Shown in pieces: positions 28,001-35,146 of a stretch of DNA of 37,385 bases. Position 1 is the first letter of the stretch; the number at the start of each line of letters is the position of its first letter. The notes below the pieces were generated by a model. It did not search any database. It saw only the letters and a program-made list of their open reading frames with translations, and was not told where the DNA came from. This DNA comes from Terriglobales bacterium (lineage in GTDB: Bacteria; Acidobacteriota; Terriglobia; Terriglobales; Acidobacteriaceae): positions 1 through 37,385 of the forward strand of contig DASPRM010000077.1 in NCBI GenBank assembly GCA_035624455.1. Direction: 5' to 3'. A program made the translations under genes and the position numbers.

Positions 28001-28194
28001 CCTCCCTGGCTACCATCCTCGGTCTGATTCCGATGGCCTTGGCTTTAGGCGCAGGCAGCGAGCAGTATGCTCCACTGGCGCGCTCTATCATCGGCGGATT
28101 GACGGTTTCGGTGGTGATAACCGTATTCCTTGTACCTGCAGCCTATCTGCTGATTCATCGCAAGGAGGAGCCTTCGGCTCAACCGCAGGCATGA
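25054..28194 (+). CDS. RND efflux pump, inner-membrane permease (HAE1-like)
   Basis: The 1046-residue length and twelve-span pattern are those of the AcrB-type proton-driven exporter. Typical segments include PVDLFPDINIPVVVV, LRRLPPGTLPPVVL, VVLENI in TM4 and RLRPVLMTSL near TM11. In TM4 the motif is LIDNSVVV: D398 is kept but the following acidic residue is N399. The TM10 Lys of AcrB (K940) is replaced by S946 in VVSNSILIVEF. Both changes affect the proton relay of classical pumps, so coupling may differ. The substrate (drug, lipid, or metal) cannot be told. The start overlaps the adaptor by 1 bp and the end overlaps the channel gene by 4 bp. Confidence 0.95.
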   Translation: MSGFAIRYPYFIIMICLIIAVVGVSTVARMPVDLFPDINIPVVVVATFYSGMPPEQIEANITNPFERFFTLGSGIDHMVSRSLTGVSLIKVYFQPGTDPNAAVNTISNLAMAQLRRLPPGTLPPVVLKFDASSLPVCLITLKGQGLNEIDLHDLGQFTVRNQIANVPGSSVPQPFGGKYRQIQVYVDPVKLEAHQLSLMDVVRTVNDSNLILPAGDVRIGPKDFNIYTNSQLPTTEEIDRLPLKTKGNGQVLVTDVGYAKDADAIQTNIVRVDGQRSVYLPILKQGGNSNTISIVNGIKKALGDLVDVPKTLVTKVVFDQSVFVKTAIENLLHEGGIGLVLTAVMILIFLGSTRATLAVLLSIPLSALAAFLAINAGGGSINTMVLGGLALAFSRLIDNSVVVLENIFRYLEMGERPEIAAEKGGREVALPVLAATITTAIVFFPVVFLYGVSRFLFTALALAVVLSLFASYMVAMTVVPLFCARFIRLHEADKGQGHDVRKSWFERLVHEFNSRYNRMLMRYDIAVRKSLIRPVATILGVVGIFVFSLGLYPLLGVSFFPRTDPGQFVINIKAPSGTRIELTNQYIKRVEQDIRQVVSPQDLGMIVSNIGITPDFSAIYTSNSAQHTAFVQVSLKEGHKIGSYEYMNRVRRKLADDVPELATYFQSGGLVDAVVNLGLPAPIDIQVSGNDLNEAYKTASEIAQKLRGVKGVSDVLIPQDLDYPGIQLNINREMAGRLGLTSKEVVNNVITALTSNAMIAPSYWVDPKSGNNYFLTVQYPETQVKSLIDLKQIPLRAGTNVNPTDLEAVSDVKVINTPTEVDHYQLRRVIDVYVAPASEDLGGLANRVEKVVAGVKPPENVRVTLRGSVEGMRASFRSFAIGLLLSIILVYLVLMAQFASFVDPFIILLAIPPGITGVIVFLFITRTTMNVMSLMGVVMMTGIVVSNSILIVEFTREQRKHGMPIREAVATACRIRLRPVLMTSLATILGLIPMALALGAGSEQYAPLARSIIGGLTVSVVITVFLVPAAYLLIHRKEEPSAQPQA

Positions 28195-29618
28195 TTCGAC
28201 AATGGGGAATGAGAAGAACTGACTTCCTGCTGGTGATTGCCATGTTCTGCCATAGCGCATTTTGCGATGCCTGGGCACAATCTCCCGCTCCGCCACAGAT
28301 TCCTGCTTCCGCTCCGGGACAGGTCCCAGCGCCCGCTCCTGCGCAAGCTCCTACACCACCTCCCGCACAGGTTCCACCCCCTCCCGGACAGATTCCGGCA
28401 CCACAACGGCTGACCCTGCATGATGCCGAGGCCCTGGCGCTCAAAAACAATCCCCAAATCACCGTTGCTCGGCTCAATGCGCTCGCTTCCGAGCAGGTGG
28501 TTCGCCAGACGCGCGCTGGACTTCTGCCCACTGCGGTCGTCAACCTAACCGGCGTGGATGCGGAAGAAAACAGCCGCATCGCTGCCGGTGCATTGAACAA
28601 TCCTGTTCTCTTCAGCCGCGCTGCTTCTGGAGCCTTTCTGTCCCAACTGATTACCGACTTCGGCCGCAGCACCAACCTGCTCTCCAGTTCGAAGCTGCGC
28701 GCCAAGGCCGAAGATCAAAACGCGCTGGCTACGGCGCAGCAGATTGGCCTTGCCGTAGACCAGGCGTTCTATCAGGTACTGCAGACAGCGGCATTGGTGA
28801 AGGTGGCAGCGCAGACAGTCTCGGAACGGCAGACTGTGGTAGACCGCGTCCAGGCGTTAACCCAGGCCAAACTCAAATCCGACTTGGATCTGAGTTTTGC
28901 CCAGGTCGATCTGGCCCAATCCAAGCTCCTCCTCCTGGAAGCGCAAAACAACTACAACTCCGCCCAGGCTGCGCTGTCGGCGATTCTTGGTTTCCCGTCG
29001 CTGCAGAATTTCGAACTAGTGGAGGAAGACACAGGTTTCCCTGCGCCCCCGCCCGATGTTAATAGCCTGATCGCCGAAGCATTGCAGAAGCGTCCCGATG
29101 TCGCTGCTCTGGCCTACGGCTACCAGGCATCACAGAAATTTTGGGATGCGGAGCGCGATCTCATGCGTCCTACGGTGAGCGCCTTGGCGACCATTGGCTC
29201 GGTCCCCTTTGATACTGGCAACGTACCTAGTTGGTGGGGCGGCGCCGGCGTGAATGTCAGTATTCCGGTATTCAATGGTTTCCTGTTCAATGCGCGCGCG
29301 CACGAGGCGGAATTGGCTTCGCAAGCCGACAACCAGAGGCTGCTGGATCTGCGCAACCGCGTCGCTCGCGATGTGCGCACCGCCTGGCTGGATTTGAACC
29401 GGACCTATAGCCAGCTCGACGTGACCCGCCAGTTACAGCAGCAAGCCGGGCTTGCTCTGGATCTGGCTCAAACTCGCTACGACCTCGGCCTGGGTTCCAT
29501 CGTGGAGTTCAGCCAGGCCGAATTACAGAAGACCCAGGCCGATATCAGCAACACCAATGCTCGATATCAGTACCGCTACGCCCAGGCTCGACTGCGCTAC
29601 GAACTGGGTGAGCACTGA
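28191..29618 (+). CDS. TolC-like outer-membrane efflux channel (OEP family)
   Basis: The 475-residue protein begins with a signal peptide (RRTDFLLVIAMFCHSAFCDAWA), then a Pro/Ala/Gln-rich linker of about 40 residues. Two OEP repeats follow, with the LTLHDAEALALKNNPQITVA start and the second repeat near SLIAEALQKRPDVAALAY. Long heptad-rich helices end RYAQARLRYELGEH. It is the exit duct of the tripartite pump. The gene start overlaps the pump stop by 4 bp; an in-frame ATG at 28209 is an alternative. The last 29 bases before and at its stop recur as an exact repeat 822 bp downstream. Confidence 0.93.
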   Translation: MIRQWGMRRTDFLLVIAMFCHSAFCDAWAQSPAPPQIPASAPGQVPAPAPAQAPTPPPAQVPPPPGQIPAPQRLTLHDAEALALKNNPQITVARLNALASEQVVRQTRAGLLPTAVVNLTGVDAEENSRIAAGALNNPVLFSRAASGAFLSQLITDFGRSTNLLSSSKLRAKAEDQNALATAQQIGLAVDQAFYQVLQTAALVKVAAQTVSERQTVVDRVQALTQAKLKSDLDLSFAQVDLAQSKLLLLEAQNNYNSAQAALSAILGFPSLQNFELVEEDTGFPAPPPDVNSLIAEALQKRPDVAALAYGYQASQKFWDAERDLMRPTVSALATIGSVPFDTGNVPSWWGGAGVNVSIPVFNGFLFNARAHEAELASQADNQRLLDLRNRVARDVRTAWLDLNRTYSQLDVTRQLQQQAGLALDLAQTRYDLGLGSIVEFSQAELQKTQADISNTNARYQYRYAQARLRYELGEH

Positions 29619-29620
29619 TC
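29590..29620 (+). repeat. 31-bp exact direct repeat, copy 1 (end of the TolC-like gene)
   Basis: GACTGCGCTACGAACTGGG then TGAGCACTGATC encodes the last residues LRYELGEH and TGA stop of the channel gene. An identical copy is at 30412-30442. Flanking bases differ on both sides, so the match ends sharply. Confidence 0.97.
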
Positions 29621-29663
29621 GGTCGCATTAGGAGAACCTTAACTCTCAAAGGAGGTATGAGAG

Positions 29664-30404
29664 ATGAAATCGATCAGGATAGTTTCTCTTTGCCTGTTGC
29701 TCATGGCGATGGCGGCTGCGGCGGACACGATTCCCGCAGGCACCATCATTCCTGTCATGCTCTCGTCGACTATCGATACCGCACACAACAAGCCCGGTGA
29801 CCGGATCGTCGCCAGAGTAATGCAGGACGTTCCACTCCCCTCCGGTTCACACATACCAGCTCGGTCGCGGGTTTTGGGCCAGGTGGTAGATGTCAATAAC
29901 ACCGGTGCAGCTTCGCGGGTGATTGTGAAATTTGATCGCGTGCTCATCAAGAAGAAGGAGATTCCGGTCGTCACTGATTTGCGCGCAATCGCTTCCATGG
30001 TGGCCGTCTATGACGCCCAGATTCCCACCAATCCAGCCCCGGACCGTGGCACCTCCGCCTATACCTGGACGACGCGGCAAGTGGGAGGCGATGTGGTTTA
30101 CCGTGGTGGCGGGCCAGTGACATCCGGCAGCCTGGTGGTTGGCACACCTGCGAACGGCAATGGCGTGGTGGCTCAGTTGAGTACTCCCGATGGAGCCAAA
30201 TGCCGTGGCTCTATAGAAGGTAGCGCGGACAAACAGGCCTTATGGGTGTTCTCGTCTTCGGCCTGCGGTGCCTACGGATTCGACGATCTGAAGATCGAGC
30301 ATGCCGGACGGACCGCACCAATCGGAAAGCTTGTGCTGCAGTCTTCCCGGAAGGTACACGTTCCCGCTGGCAGCGGTTTGCTGTTGCGAGTAGTGAATCC
30401 TTAG
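29664..30404 (+). CDS. Exported protein with TrbI/VirB10-like beta region, unknown
   Basis: The 246-residue product has a strong signal peptide (MKSIRIVSLCLLLMAMAAAA) and a mature part that begins IPAGTIIPVMLSSTIDTAHN, a pattern I associate with the SH3-like part of TrbI/VirB10 proteins and related envelope modules (GSHIPARSRVLGQVVD). Later there are two cysteines (CRGS and SACGAY) that could form a disulfide. An excellent SD, AAAGGAGG, lies eight bases before ATG 29664. The whole gene is enclosed by an exact 31-bp direct repeat taken from the end of the TolC-like gene. The function is unknown; a role beside the pump is only suggested by position. Confidence 0.7.
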   Translation: MKSIRIVSLCLLLMAMAAAADTIPAGTIIPVMLSSTIDTAHNKPGDRIVARVMQDVPLPSGSHIPARSRVLGQVVDVNNTGAASRVIVKFDRVLIKKKEIPVVTDLRAIASMVAVYDAQIPTNPAPDRGTSAYTWTTRQVGGDVVYRGGGPVTSGSLVVGTPANGNGVVAQLSTPDGAKCRGSIEGSADKQALWVFSSSACGAYGFDDLKIEHAGRTAPIGKLVLQSSRKVHVPAGSGLLLRVVNP

Positions 30405-30411
30405 CTTTCAA

Positions 30412-30442
30412 GACTGCGCTACGAACTGGGTGAGCACTGATC
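30412..30442 (+). repeat. 31-bp exact direct repeat, copy 2
   Basis: This copy repeats 29590-29620 without mismatch but is not in an open gene; it starts 8 bp after the stop of the exported-protein gene. The two copies bound an 822-bp unit. Confidence 0.97.
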
Positions 30443-30535
30443 ACAGAACTGCCAGATTGTTTTGAATTTGGATCGGGTAATCGGGAGATCGTGTGATCTA
30501 GCGACCGATTCTCTGCCGGAGTTCTGACCCGCGCT

Positions 30536-31147
30536 TCATTCTCGGAACTTCGTTCCTCTCGAGGCCGGGTCTTTGGCGGCAGCCAGAGTCAGTCGCCGGG
30601 GGTCTGCCACGTCCCGCACACGCCCGCCCTCGACATCGGCTAGCACCCCCTGAAGCCACTTGCGGTCGAGCCGATGCTGAAGCTCAAGGTGTTTGAGAAG
30701 ATGAAGTGCACCGGTTGCGGGAGTTGACCCGAGTTGCTTCCGAATCCCGGCAATTTCTCGAATTGCCTGGGTCTCTCGCGAGATCCTCGCTCGCAGCAAG
30801 TCCGCGACCAGGGGCAGGTTGCTGAATTGCAGAAAAAGCATGGGGGCATAAAGAGTTTGGGCAACCGATCCCTCGGCGGCGAATTGCTCGTTCAGAAGTT
30901 GCTCAAATCGCCGCTTGCCACTGGCCAAGATTCCGTAAACCGTGCGCACACCCCCGCGGGCTACCCGCTCCCGTCGAACCGCTGTAATTAGCCCGTTTTT
31001 CTCCAGTTGTCTTATCGCGTAATACAGCGTACCGACGTCTACGTCCGTATAGCACTCGATCATGGCGTTTCTCAGCCGGCGCTTGATCTCATAAGGATGG
31101 AAATTGCCCCGGTGCAAAACACCAAGAATCAGTAGCTCAGCCTTCAT
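30536..31147 (-). CDS. PadR-family transcriptional regulator
   Basis: The 203-residue protein has a PadR winged helix at the N-terminus (LLILGVLHRGNFHPYEIKRRL ... DVDVGTLYYAIRQLEKNGLI ... GGVRTVYGI) and a helical dimerisation region of about 120 residues that is longer than in small PadR proteins. The ATG at 31147-31145 overlaps the left arm of a palindrome that contains TATACT boxes on this strand, leaving no room for an SD, so the mRNA is probably leaderless or nearly so. It is divergent from the small membrane gene at 31209, its likely target, and probably represses itself. Confidence 0.92.
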   Translation of the reverse strand: MKAELLILGVLHRGNFHPYEIKRRLRNAMIECYTDVDVGTLYYAIRQLEKNGLITAVRRERVARGGVRTVYGILASGKRRFEQLLNEQFAAEGSVAQTLYAPMLFLQFSNLPLVADLLRARISRETQAIREIAGIRKQLGSTPATGALHLLKHLELQHRLDRKWLQGVLADVEGGRVRDVADPRRLTLAAAKDPASRGTKFRE

Positions 31148-31177
31148 AGTTGGAGTATACTAGTATAATTAAACTAT
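31146..31177. promoter_or_regulatory. PadR operator palindrome with divergent promoter boxes
   Basis: A 12-bp perfect palindrome TATACTAGTATA (31156-31167) is nested in outer arms ATAGTT (31146-31151) and AACTAT (31172-31177), all sharing one centre at 31161.5. On the plus strand TATAAT (31164-31169) is a consensus -10 box for the gene at 31209. On the minus strand TATACT boxes serve padR. A dimeric repressor here would block both promoters. Confidence 0.75.
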
Positions 31178-31208
31178 AGGCCGCAAGAAGGGAAGGAGGA
31201 ATTTGCTT

Positions 31209-31640
31209 ATGAAACGGGCGATTTTCGCATTGCTTGCCGGGCTTGTGCTGTGGACGGTGGTTGCCACCCTACTCAACCTTGGGCTGCGAGCCGGCGTTCC
31301 AGGTTATGCCCTGGCTGAACCGACATTGACATTTACGCTTGGCATGAAGATCGCGCGCCTTATTCTCGGGGCTCTGGCGTCGCTGGCTGCCGGCGCTGTG
31401 GTGGGCCGGATAGTGCCGTCACGGACCAGGCTGCCGTGGGTGCTCGGCGCCATTATTCTGGCGGCGTTCATTCCCGCACATGTTCAACTGTGGGCAAAGT
31501 TCCCGGTCTGGTATCACCTTGTTTTTCTGGGAACTCTGGTACCGCTTGTGCTGCTCGGTGCGGCGCTTACTCGGGGCCAGAAACATCCGGCTGAGCGCGG
31601 GGGAAAAATTTCCGCCGGCATAGATCGTGCGCCAGTGTAG
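31209..31640 (+). CDS. Four-span membrane protein, likely PadR target
   Basis: ATG 31209 has an excellent SD, GGAAGGAGG, about eight bases upstream, which decides it over TTG 31203. The 143-residue product has four hydrophobic spans (about 4-22, 44-66, 76-93 and 104-121) and a charged tail. No catalytic motif is visible and I do not recognise the family. Its position opposite padR across a shared palindrome indicates that the regulator controls it. PadR targets are often stress or transport functions, but that is general knowledge, not evidence here. Confidence 0.75.
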   Translation: MKRAIFALLAGLVLWTVVATLLNLGLRAGVPGYALAEPTLTFTLGMKIARLILGALASLAAGAVVGRIVPSRTRLPWVLGAIILAAFIPAHVQLWAKFPVWYHLVFLGTLVPLVLLGAALTRGQKHPAERGGKISAGIDRAPV

Positions 31641-31757
31641 AAGCTATCTCACAATGAACCGGATGTTTGGACCGTGTGTCCCCAAGACCATAAGCCCTCG
31701 GAAAAGCAATCCCGGCATACGGTATTTTCTGTGCCGAAGCAGACGGCCAATTCAGCG

Positions 31758-32594
31758 CTAGCGAACCGCCTTAGCACGAAGGAGACCCGCGACGTCGTCG
31801 ATTTTTTCGTCCAGCAGGTTCAATTTGCGGGCGAGGCCTTGAATTTCGCTCGCGGCGCGACGGTTCACATCGAAATCGAGTTCGCTGCGCAGGCGGTCTT
31901 TGGTGTCCTGGCGATTCTGGCTCATCATGATGACGGGCGCTTGAATCGCGGCAAGCATCGAAAGGAACAGGTTAAGCAGAATGAATGGGTAAGGATCCCA
32001 GGCCTTCCCGTGAAGCACAATATTGACCGTAGCGTAGATGATCATCACAGCGCAAAAAGCTCCAATAAACGTCCATGAGCCACCAAAGCGCGCAACGTTA
32101 TCGGCAATCCGTTCGCCCGTGGTCGCCTCCTGTTCGATAATTTCGTTGGGGTTGCGGCTGGCCCGAATGCGCACCAGTTCTTGAGCGGCGTGGAACTGGC
32201 GGCCCAGGGTGGTGAGCAGGTCCATTCCCGCATGCGGCTTTCGCTCAAGAAGAATCGCGATATCCTCACGTGATACCTCCAGACAGGTGCTCTCTTCGAG
32301 CGCAATCGCGTTGGTCTGGTGCGGCGTCTGATCCAGCATGGAAGCAAAGCCAAAAAAGTCACCCTTGCCGGGCTCGTCGACGACAACCTCCTGATAATCC
32401 TCGTCAACCGTTGTGACACGGACCTTGCCGGAGAGCACCACGTAAGCCTGGCCACTCGGGTCACCTTTTTTGTACACACGCTCCCGCGGCGCGAAATTCT
32501 TGATCTCAACCTGCGCAGATAGAATCGCGGTCTCGTCGTCATCCAGCAAAGAAAACAGCGGAACACTTTTCAGCACTTCGGGTTGACAAGGCAT
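31758..32594 (-). CDS. Cyclic-nucleotide-binding-fold protein with DUF1003 membrane domain
   Basis: ATG 32594 follows AAAGGAGA by six bases and gives 278 residues; a longer frame to 32741 lacks support. The N-terminal half is a cNMP-type beta barrel (AYVVLSGKVRVTTVDED ... GDFFGFASMLDQTPHQTNAIALEES). The conserved Glu of the phosphate cassette and the Arg that binds the cyclic phosphate are missing (FGFASML and PHQTNA), so nucleotide binding is doubtful. The C-terminal half is DUF1003, two membrane spans (WTFIGAFCAVMIIYATVNIV and PFILLNLFLSMLAAIQAPVI) with the signature MMSQNRQDTKDR. Function is unknown. Confidence 0.88.
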   Translation of the reverse strand: MPCQPEVLKSVPLFSLLDDDETAILSAQVEIKNFAPRERVYKKGDPSGQAYVVLSGKVRVTTVDEDYQEVVVDEPGKGDFFGFASMLDQTPHQTNAIALEESTCLEVSREDIAILLERKPHAGMDLLTTLGRQFHAAQELVRIRASRNPNEIIEQEATTGERIADNVARFGGSWTFIGAFCAVMIIYATVNIVLHGKAWDPYPFILLNLFLSMLAAIQAPVIMMSQNRQDTKDRLRSELDFDVNRRAASEIQGLARKLNLLDEKIDDVAGLLRAKAVR

Positions 32595-32800
32595 CGCGTT
32601 CTCCTTTACGACAAGGATGCAAAATTGAGAAATCGTTCCGCCGTCAGGGTAAATGATTCGGACTGTGCGCGGAAGGACGCAACACGTCCCGGAAGTCCAC
32701 GGAAAGACCGATCTGGCCGCCGATCCGAGGACTGGCGGCATATTTCCCAGCCGAGCAGTCCGAAGGTGAATGCCGCGCCAGGACGCAGCCTGACCGGCCG

Positions 32801-34639
32801 TCAGGGATTTGTGAGGTAGCTCCTGGGGTGAGGCACCCTGCCGGCATTGAGCGCCCTATCCATCTCGATGATGGCCGCCCACTGACCGCTGCTGGCTTCG
32901 GTCCACACAATGTGTCCTCCCAGAATTTGTGCCGCGGCGGCAGGCGGCAGGTCGCGGTGATAATCAAAATAGCGTTGCTGCAGCTTCTGCCAATAAGGAA
33001 GGCGCAGCAGGAATCCGTAAGGGGGCTCGTACTTGGTCGAGAAGACGAGCGCTGCTTCGTAATCCTGCGCGGCCTGACGGGCAAGCAATAGCTCCGCGTA
33101 CGAAAAATTCTCGATGTGCACGACGGGGATCGGGTTTGAAACGTAGCCAAGATAGGGATGAGTGAGCTCGTCGGAAGCGGGCCAGGCGGTCAGGATCGGG
33201 CCCTTTCTGTAGTGCAGTTGCAGGTAGCTCCCGGCATTCTGATGCAGACGAACGTACTGGGCGTAGTCGAGATTATCTTCGGGAGCGAAGTGGTAGGGCG
33301 GGCTGGTCACCAGGCCGATCAGGAAGCCCAGAGAAACGACTCCTAGGAAAGCCTGCCACCAGGAAATGCGTCGCCAGATCGTAGAGACACAAATAATGAT
33401 GACCAGCGGGTAGACGGGCAGAAGATAGCGGGCGAGCACCGCGCCGCCAATCAGAGAAAGCACCAGCAGGTACGCGATCAGGATCACGGCAAAGACAAGT
33501 TGGGTTGCGATGGCGATGCGCGGACGCTCGATGTGGCGGTCGCCATTGCCGCTGGCTCTTGCCGCTGCCTGCTCCACGTCGAGGATCGCCGGGCGGCGCA
33601 TGGCCAGTGCCGTGGCAATAGTTAGCAGGAACATGTTGAGATAGCCGAGCAGCTGCCAGAGCCGTTCGAGAAGAGCCGCCAGGAACCGCACAGGATGAAG
33701 TGTGCCGGTGAGGTTGTAGCTCACGAACCCGGGATTTCCGAACACAAAGCCGATCTTGTGATAGTGATAAGCAAACCAGAGAGCGAGCGGCAGCAAGGGA
33801 AGCAGCAGCCAGAGGATGCGGATCAGGCTGGGCGGCAACAGACACAAGTCAACGGGGTGTGAAGAAGCCCGACTATCCTCGGCTTTGAAAGGCCTCGCCT
33901 TTAGCCGAGCCGCATCAGGTCCGTTTTTTATTGTCATCACGAGCTGGCGCAGCCAGCGAGGGATCTGCAACTCCTTCCTTTCCCCTAGCAGTGGACGCGA
34001 GCCGCGGTTTTGTAGCCATGGACGGGCCAGCTCCCAGACTGCCAGCGCAATCGGCGCGATGATGGCGGTTTCCTTCCCGAGGGCGGCCAGAGAGAAAAAC
34101 AAGCACGCCTGCCAGCGCTGATCGTGCAGGTAGGAAGACAGCGCCCAGAGCGTGAATCCGGCTGCCGCAATATCGAGGTGAGCCAGCGAACTCTGCGCGA
34201 AGAACACCGGGTAGAGTGCGGTGCCGGCGGTGGAAGCGATTGCGACTTGCTGATTGGAAACCTGGCGAGCTAGGCGAAAGACACCCGCGAGGGTGAACGT
34301 GGATATAGCGAGCATTGCCAGTCGAGTGATCAAAGGTCGAAAGCCAAGGAACTTCCACCAGAGGGCGAGCCAGATCATTACCAGCGGCGGATGAGCGTTG
34401 GTCTGGGTTGAGTGAGGAATCAGCGAGCCGGAGAGCAGCAGGTCGCGGGCTGCGGGAATGTAATATCCGGCTTCATCCCAGAAGTAAGGCAGATTCAGGA
34501 GCGGCAGGTGAAGCAGAACCAGGCAGAGGAAAAGAGCTGCAGCCAGCGCAAGAGCCTGCGCTGGTGCGGTGAACTTGGCGGCAGGGCGAACGGAGCCGAC
34601 GCCGGCGGGGAAGGCCAGGATCTTCGTTTCCCTGGGCAT
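32801..34639 (-). CDS. ArnT/PMT-like membrane glycosyltransferase (GT-C)
   Basis: The 612-residue integral membrane protein belongs to the GT-C fold that uses lipid-linked sugars. The first periplasmic loop carries the catalytic FWDEAGYY (D55/E56) and a following HPP motif (H83-P85), as in ArnT and PMT enzymes. About ten membrane spans follow, for example WLLLPLLPLALWF and LVFAVILIAYLLVLSLIGGAVLARYLL, and a soluble C-terminal domain. Residues about 224-260 are encoded by two palindromic repeats and interrupt the loop between spans. ATG 34639 has no good SD; it lies 9 bp after the DUF3467 stop, so it is likely coupled. The acceptor (lipid A, protein or polysaccharide) is unknown. Confidence 0.85.
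   Translation of the reverse strand: MPRETKILAFPAGVGSVRPAAKFTAPAQALALAAALFLCLVLLHLPLLNLPYFWDEAGYYIPAARDLLLSGSLIPHSTQTNAHPPLVMIWLALWWKFLGFRPLITRLAMLAISTFTLAGVFRLARQVSNQQVAIASTAGTALYPVFFAQSSLAHLDIAAAGFTLWALSSYLHDQRWQACLFFSLAALGKETAIIAPIALAVWELARPWLQNRGSRPLLGERKELQIPRWLRQLVMTIKNGPDAARLKARPFKAEDSRASSHPVDLCLLPPSLIRILWLLLPLLPLALWFAYHYHKIGFVFGNPGFVSYNLTGTLHPVRFLAALLERLWQLLGYLNMFLLTIATALAMRRPAILDVEQAAARASGNGDRHIERPRIAIATQLVFAVILIAYLLVLSLIGGAVLARYLLPVYPLVIIICVSTIWRRISWWQAFLGVVSLGFLIGLVTSPPYHFAPEDNLDYAQYVRLHQNAGSYLQLHYRKGPILTAWPASDELTHPYLGYVSNPIPVVHIENFSYAELLLARQAAQDYEAALVFSTKYEPPYGFLLRLPYWQKLQQRYFDYHRDLPPAAAAQILGGHIVWTEASSGQWAAIIEMDRALNAGRVPHPRSYLTNP
33865..33910 (-). repeat. Palindromic repeat inside the glycosyltransferase gene (CGGCTAAAGGC class)
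   Basis: On the minus strand CTCGGCT AAAGGC pairs with GCCTTT and AGCCGAG around GAG, with CAA bulged. It is translated in frame as part of DAARLKARPFKAEDSRAS. No second copy is seen in the window; I recall similar sequences elsewhere in acidobacterial genomes. Confidence 0.6.
33932..33970 (+). repeat. GTCATCACGAG-class palindromic repeat inside the glycosyltransferase gene
   Basis: TGTCATCACGAGCTGGCGC then AGCCAGCGAGGGATCTGCAA has the same ends as the copies at 8979-9021 and 9069-9110, with CTGGC/GCCAG as stem. On the coding strand it is read in frame as LQIPRWLRQLVMT without a stop. Confidence 0.9.
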
Positions 34640-34648
34640 CAAAGCATA

Positions 34649-34945
34649 TTAGTTGACCGGACCCACCGCGGCTAATCCGGGATCGAGCTTGATCTCGCCG
34701 AAGGTTTTTTCGTAGTTGGCCACGTTCTGTTGCAGGATGGTCATCAGGGCCTTGGCCTGCTGCGGGCTCAGGTAGATTCCTTGAAAATTGTGGATCTCGA
34801 CTTCGTTTTCCACCTGCTGCTGCATGGTGCCGAAGACGAGAAAGAAATCCCAGACGTTCACGCGAACTTGCACGCTGTTGGCGTAGTTCTCGCGGTAGTT
34901 GGAGTCGTTAATGAGTTTGACGCCAGGCGGAGTCGGAAATGACAT
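34649..34945 (-). CDS. DUF3467 family protein
   Basis: The 98-residue protein has the DUF3467 pattern: YANSVQVRVNVWDFFLVFG near the N-terminus and a C-terminal helix IYLSPQQAKALMTILQQNVANYEKTFG. The family is small, soluble and uncharacterised; it may be a dimeric beta/alpha module. The glycosyltransferase start lies 9 bp after its stop on the same strand, so the two are probably co-expressed. ATG 34945 is the only reasonable start. Confidence 0.88.
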   Translation of the reverse strand: MSFPTPPGVKLINDSNYRENYANSVQVRVNVWDFFLVFGTMQQQVENEVEIHNFQGIYLSPQQAKALMTILQQNVANYEKTFGEIKLDPGLAAVGPVN

Positions 34946-35019
34946 GCAGTGAGTGTAGCACCGGGGGCCTGACGGCCAGCATGGTTGGGCGGTGCTTACA
35001 CGATTGTCATTTCTAGCAT

Positions 35020-35105
35020 TGTCATCCCGAGCGACGCCCCCGTGCGTTTTTCCGACCCGCGTCTTGTGCGGGTCGCGGGCGTGGAGTCGAGGGATCTGCG
35101 TTTTC
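35020..35105 (+). repeat. Long dispersed repeat, GAGTCGA class, copy 3
   Basis: It begins TGTCATCCCGAGCGACGCC, contains the hairpin GACCCGC/GCGGGTC around GTCTTGT, and ends GTGGAGTCGAGGGATCTGCG. The right end joins the GAGGGATCTGC terminus of the shorter class to the long class core, which links the two families. It lies between DUF3467 and the GAF-TonB gene, just past the latter's stop. Confidence 0.8.
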
Positions 35106-35146
35106 TCGTGATATCCAATATGGGCTTAGTGACACCTCGACTCGCC

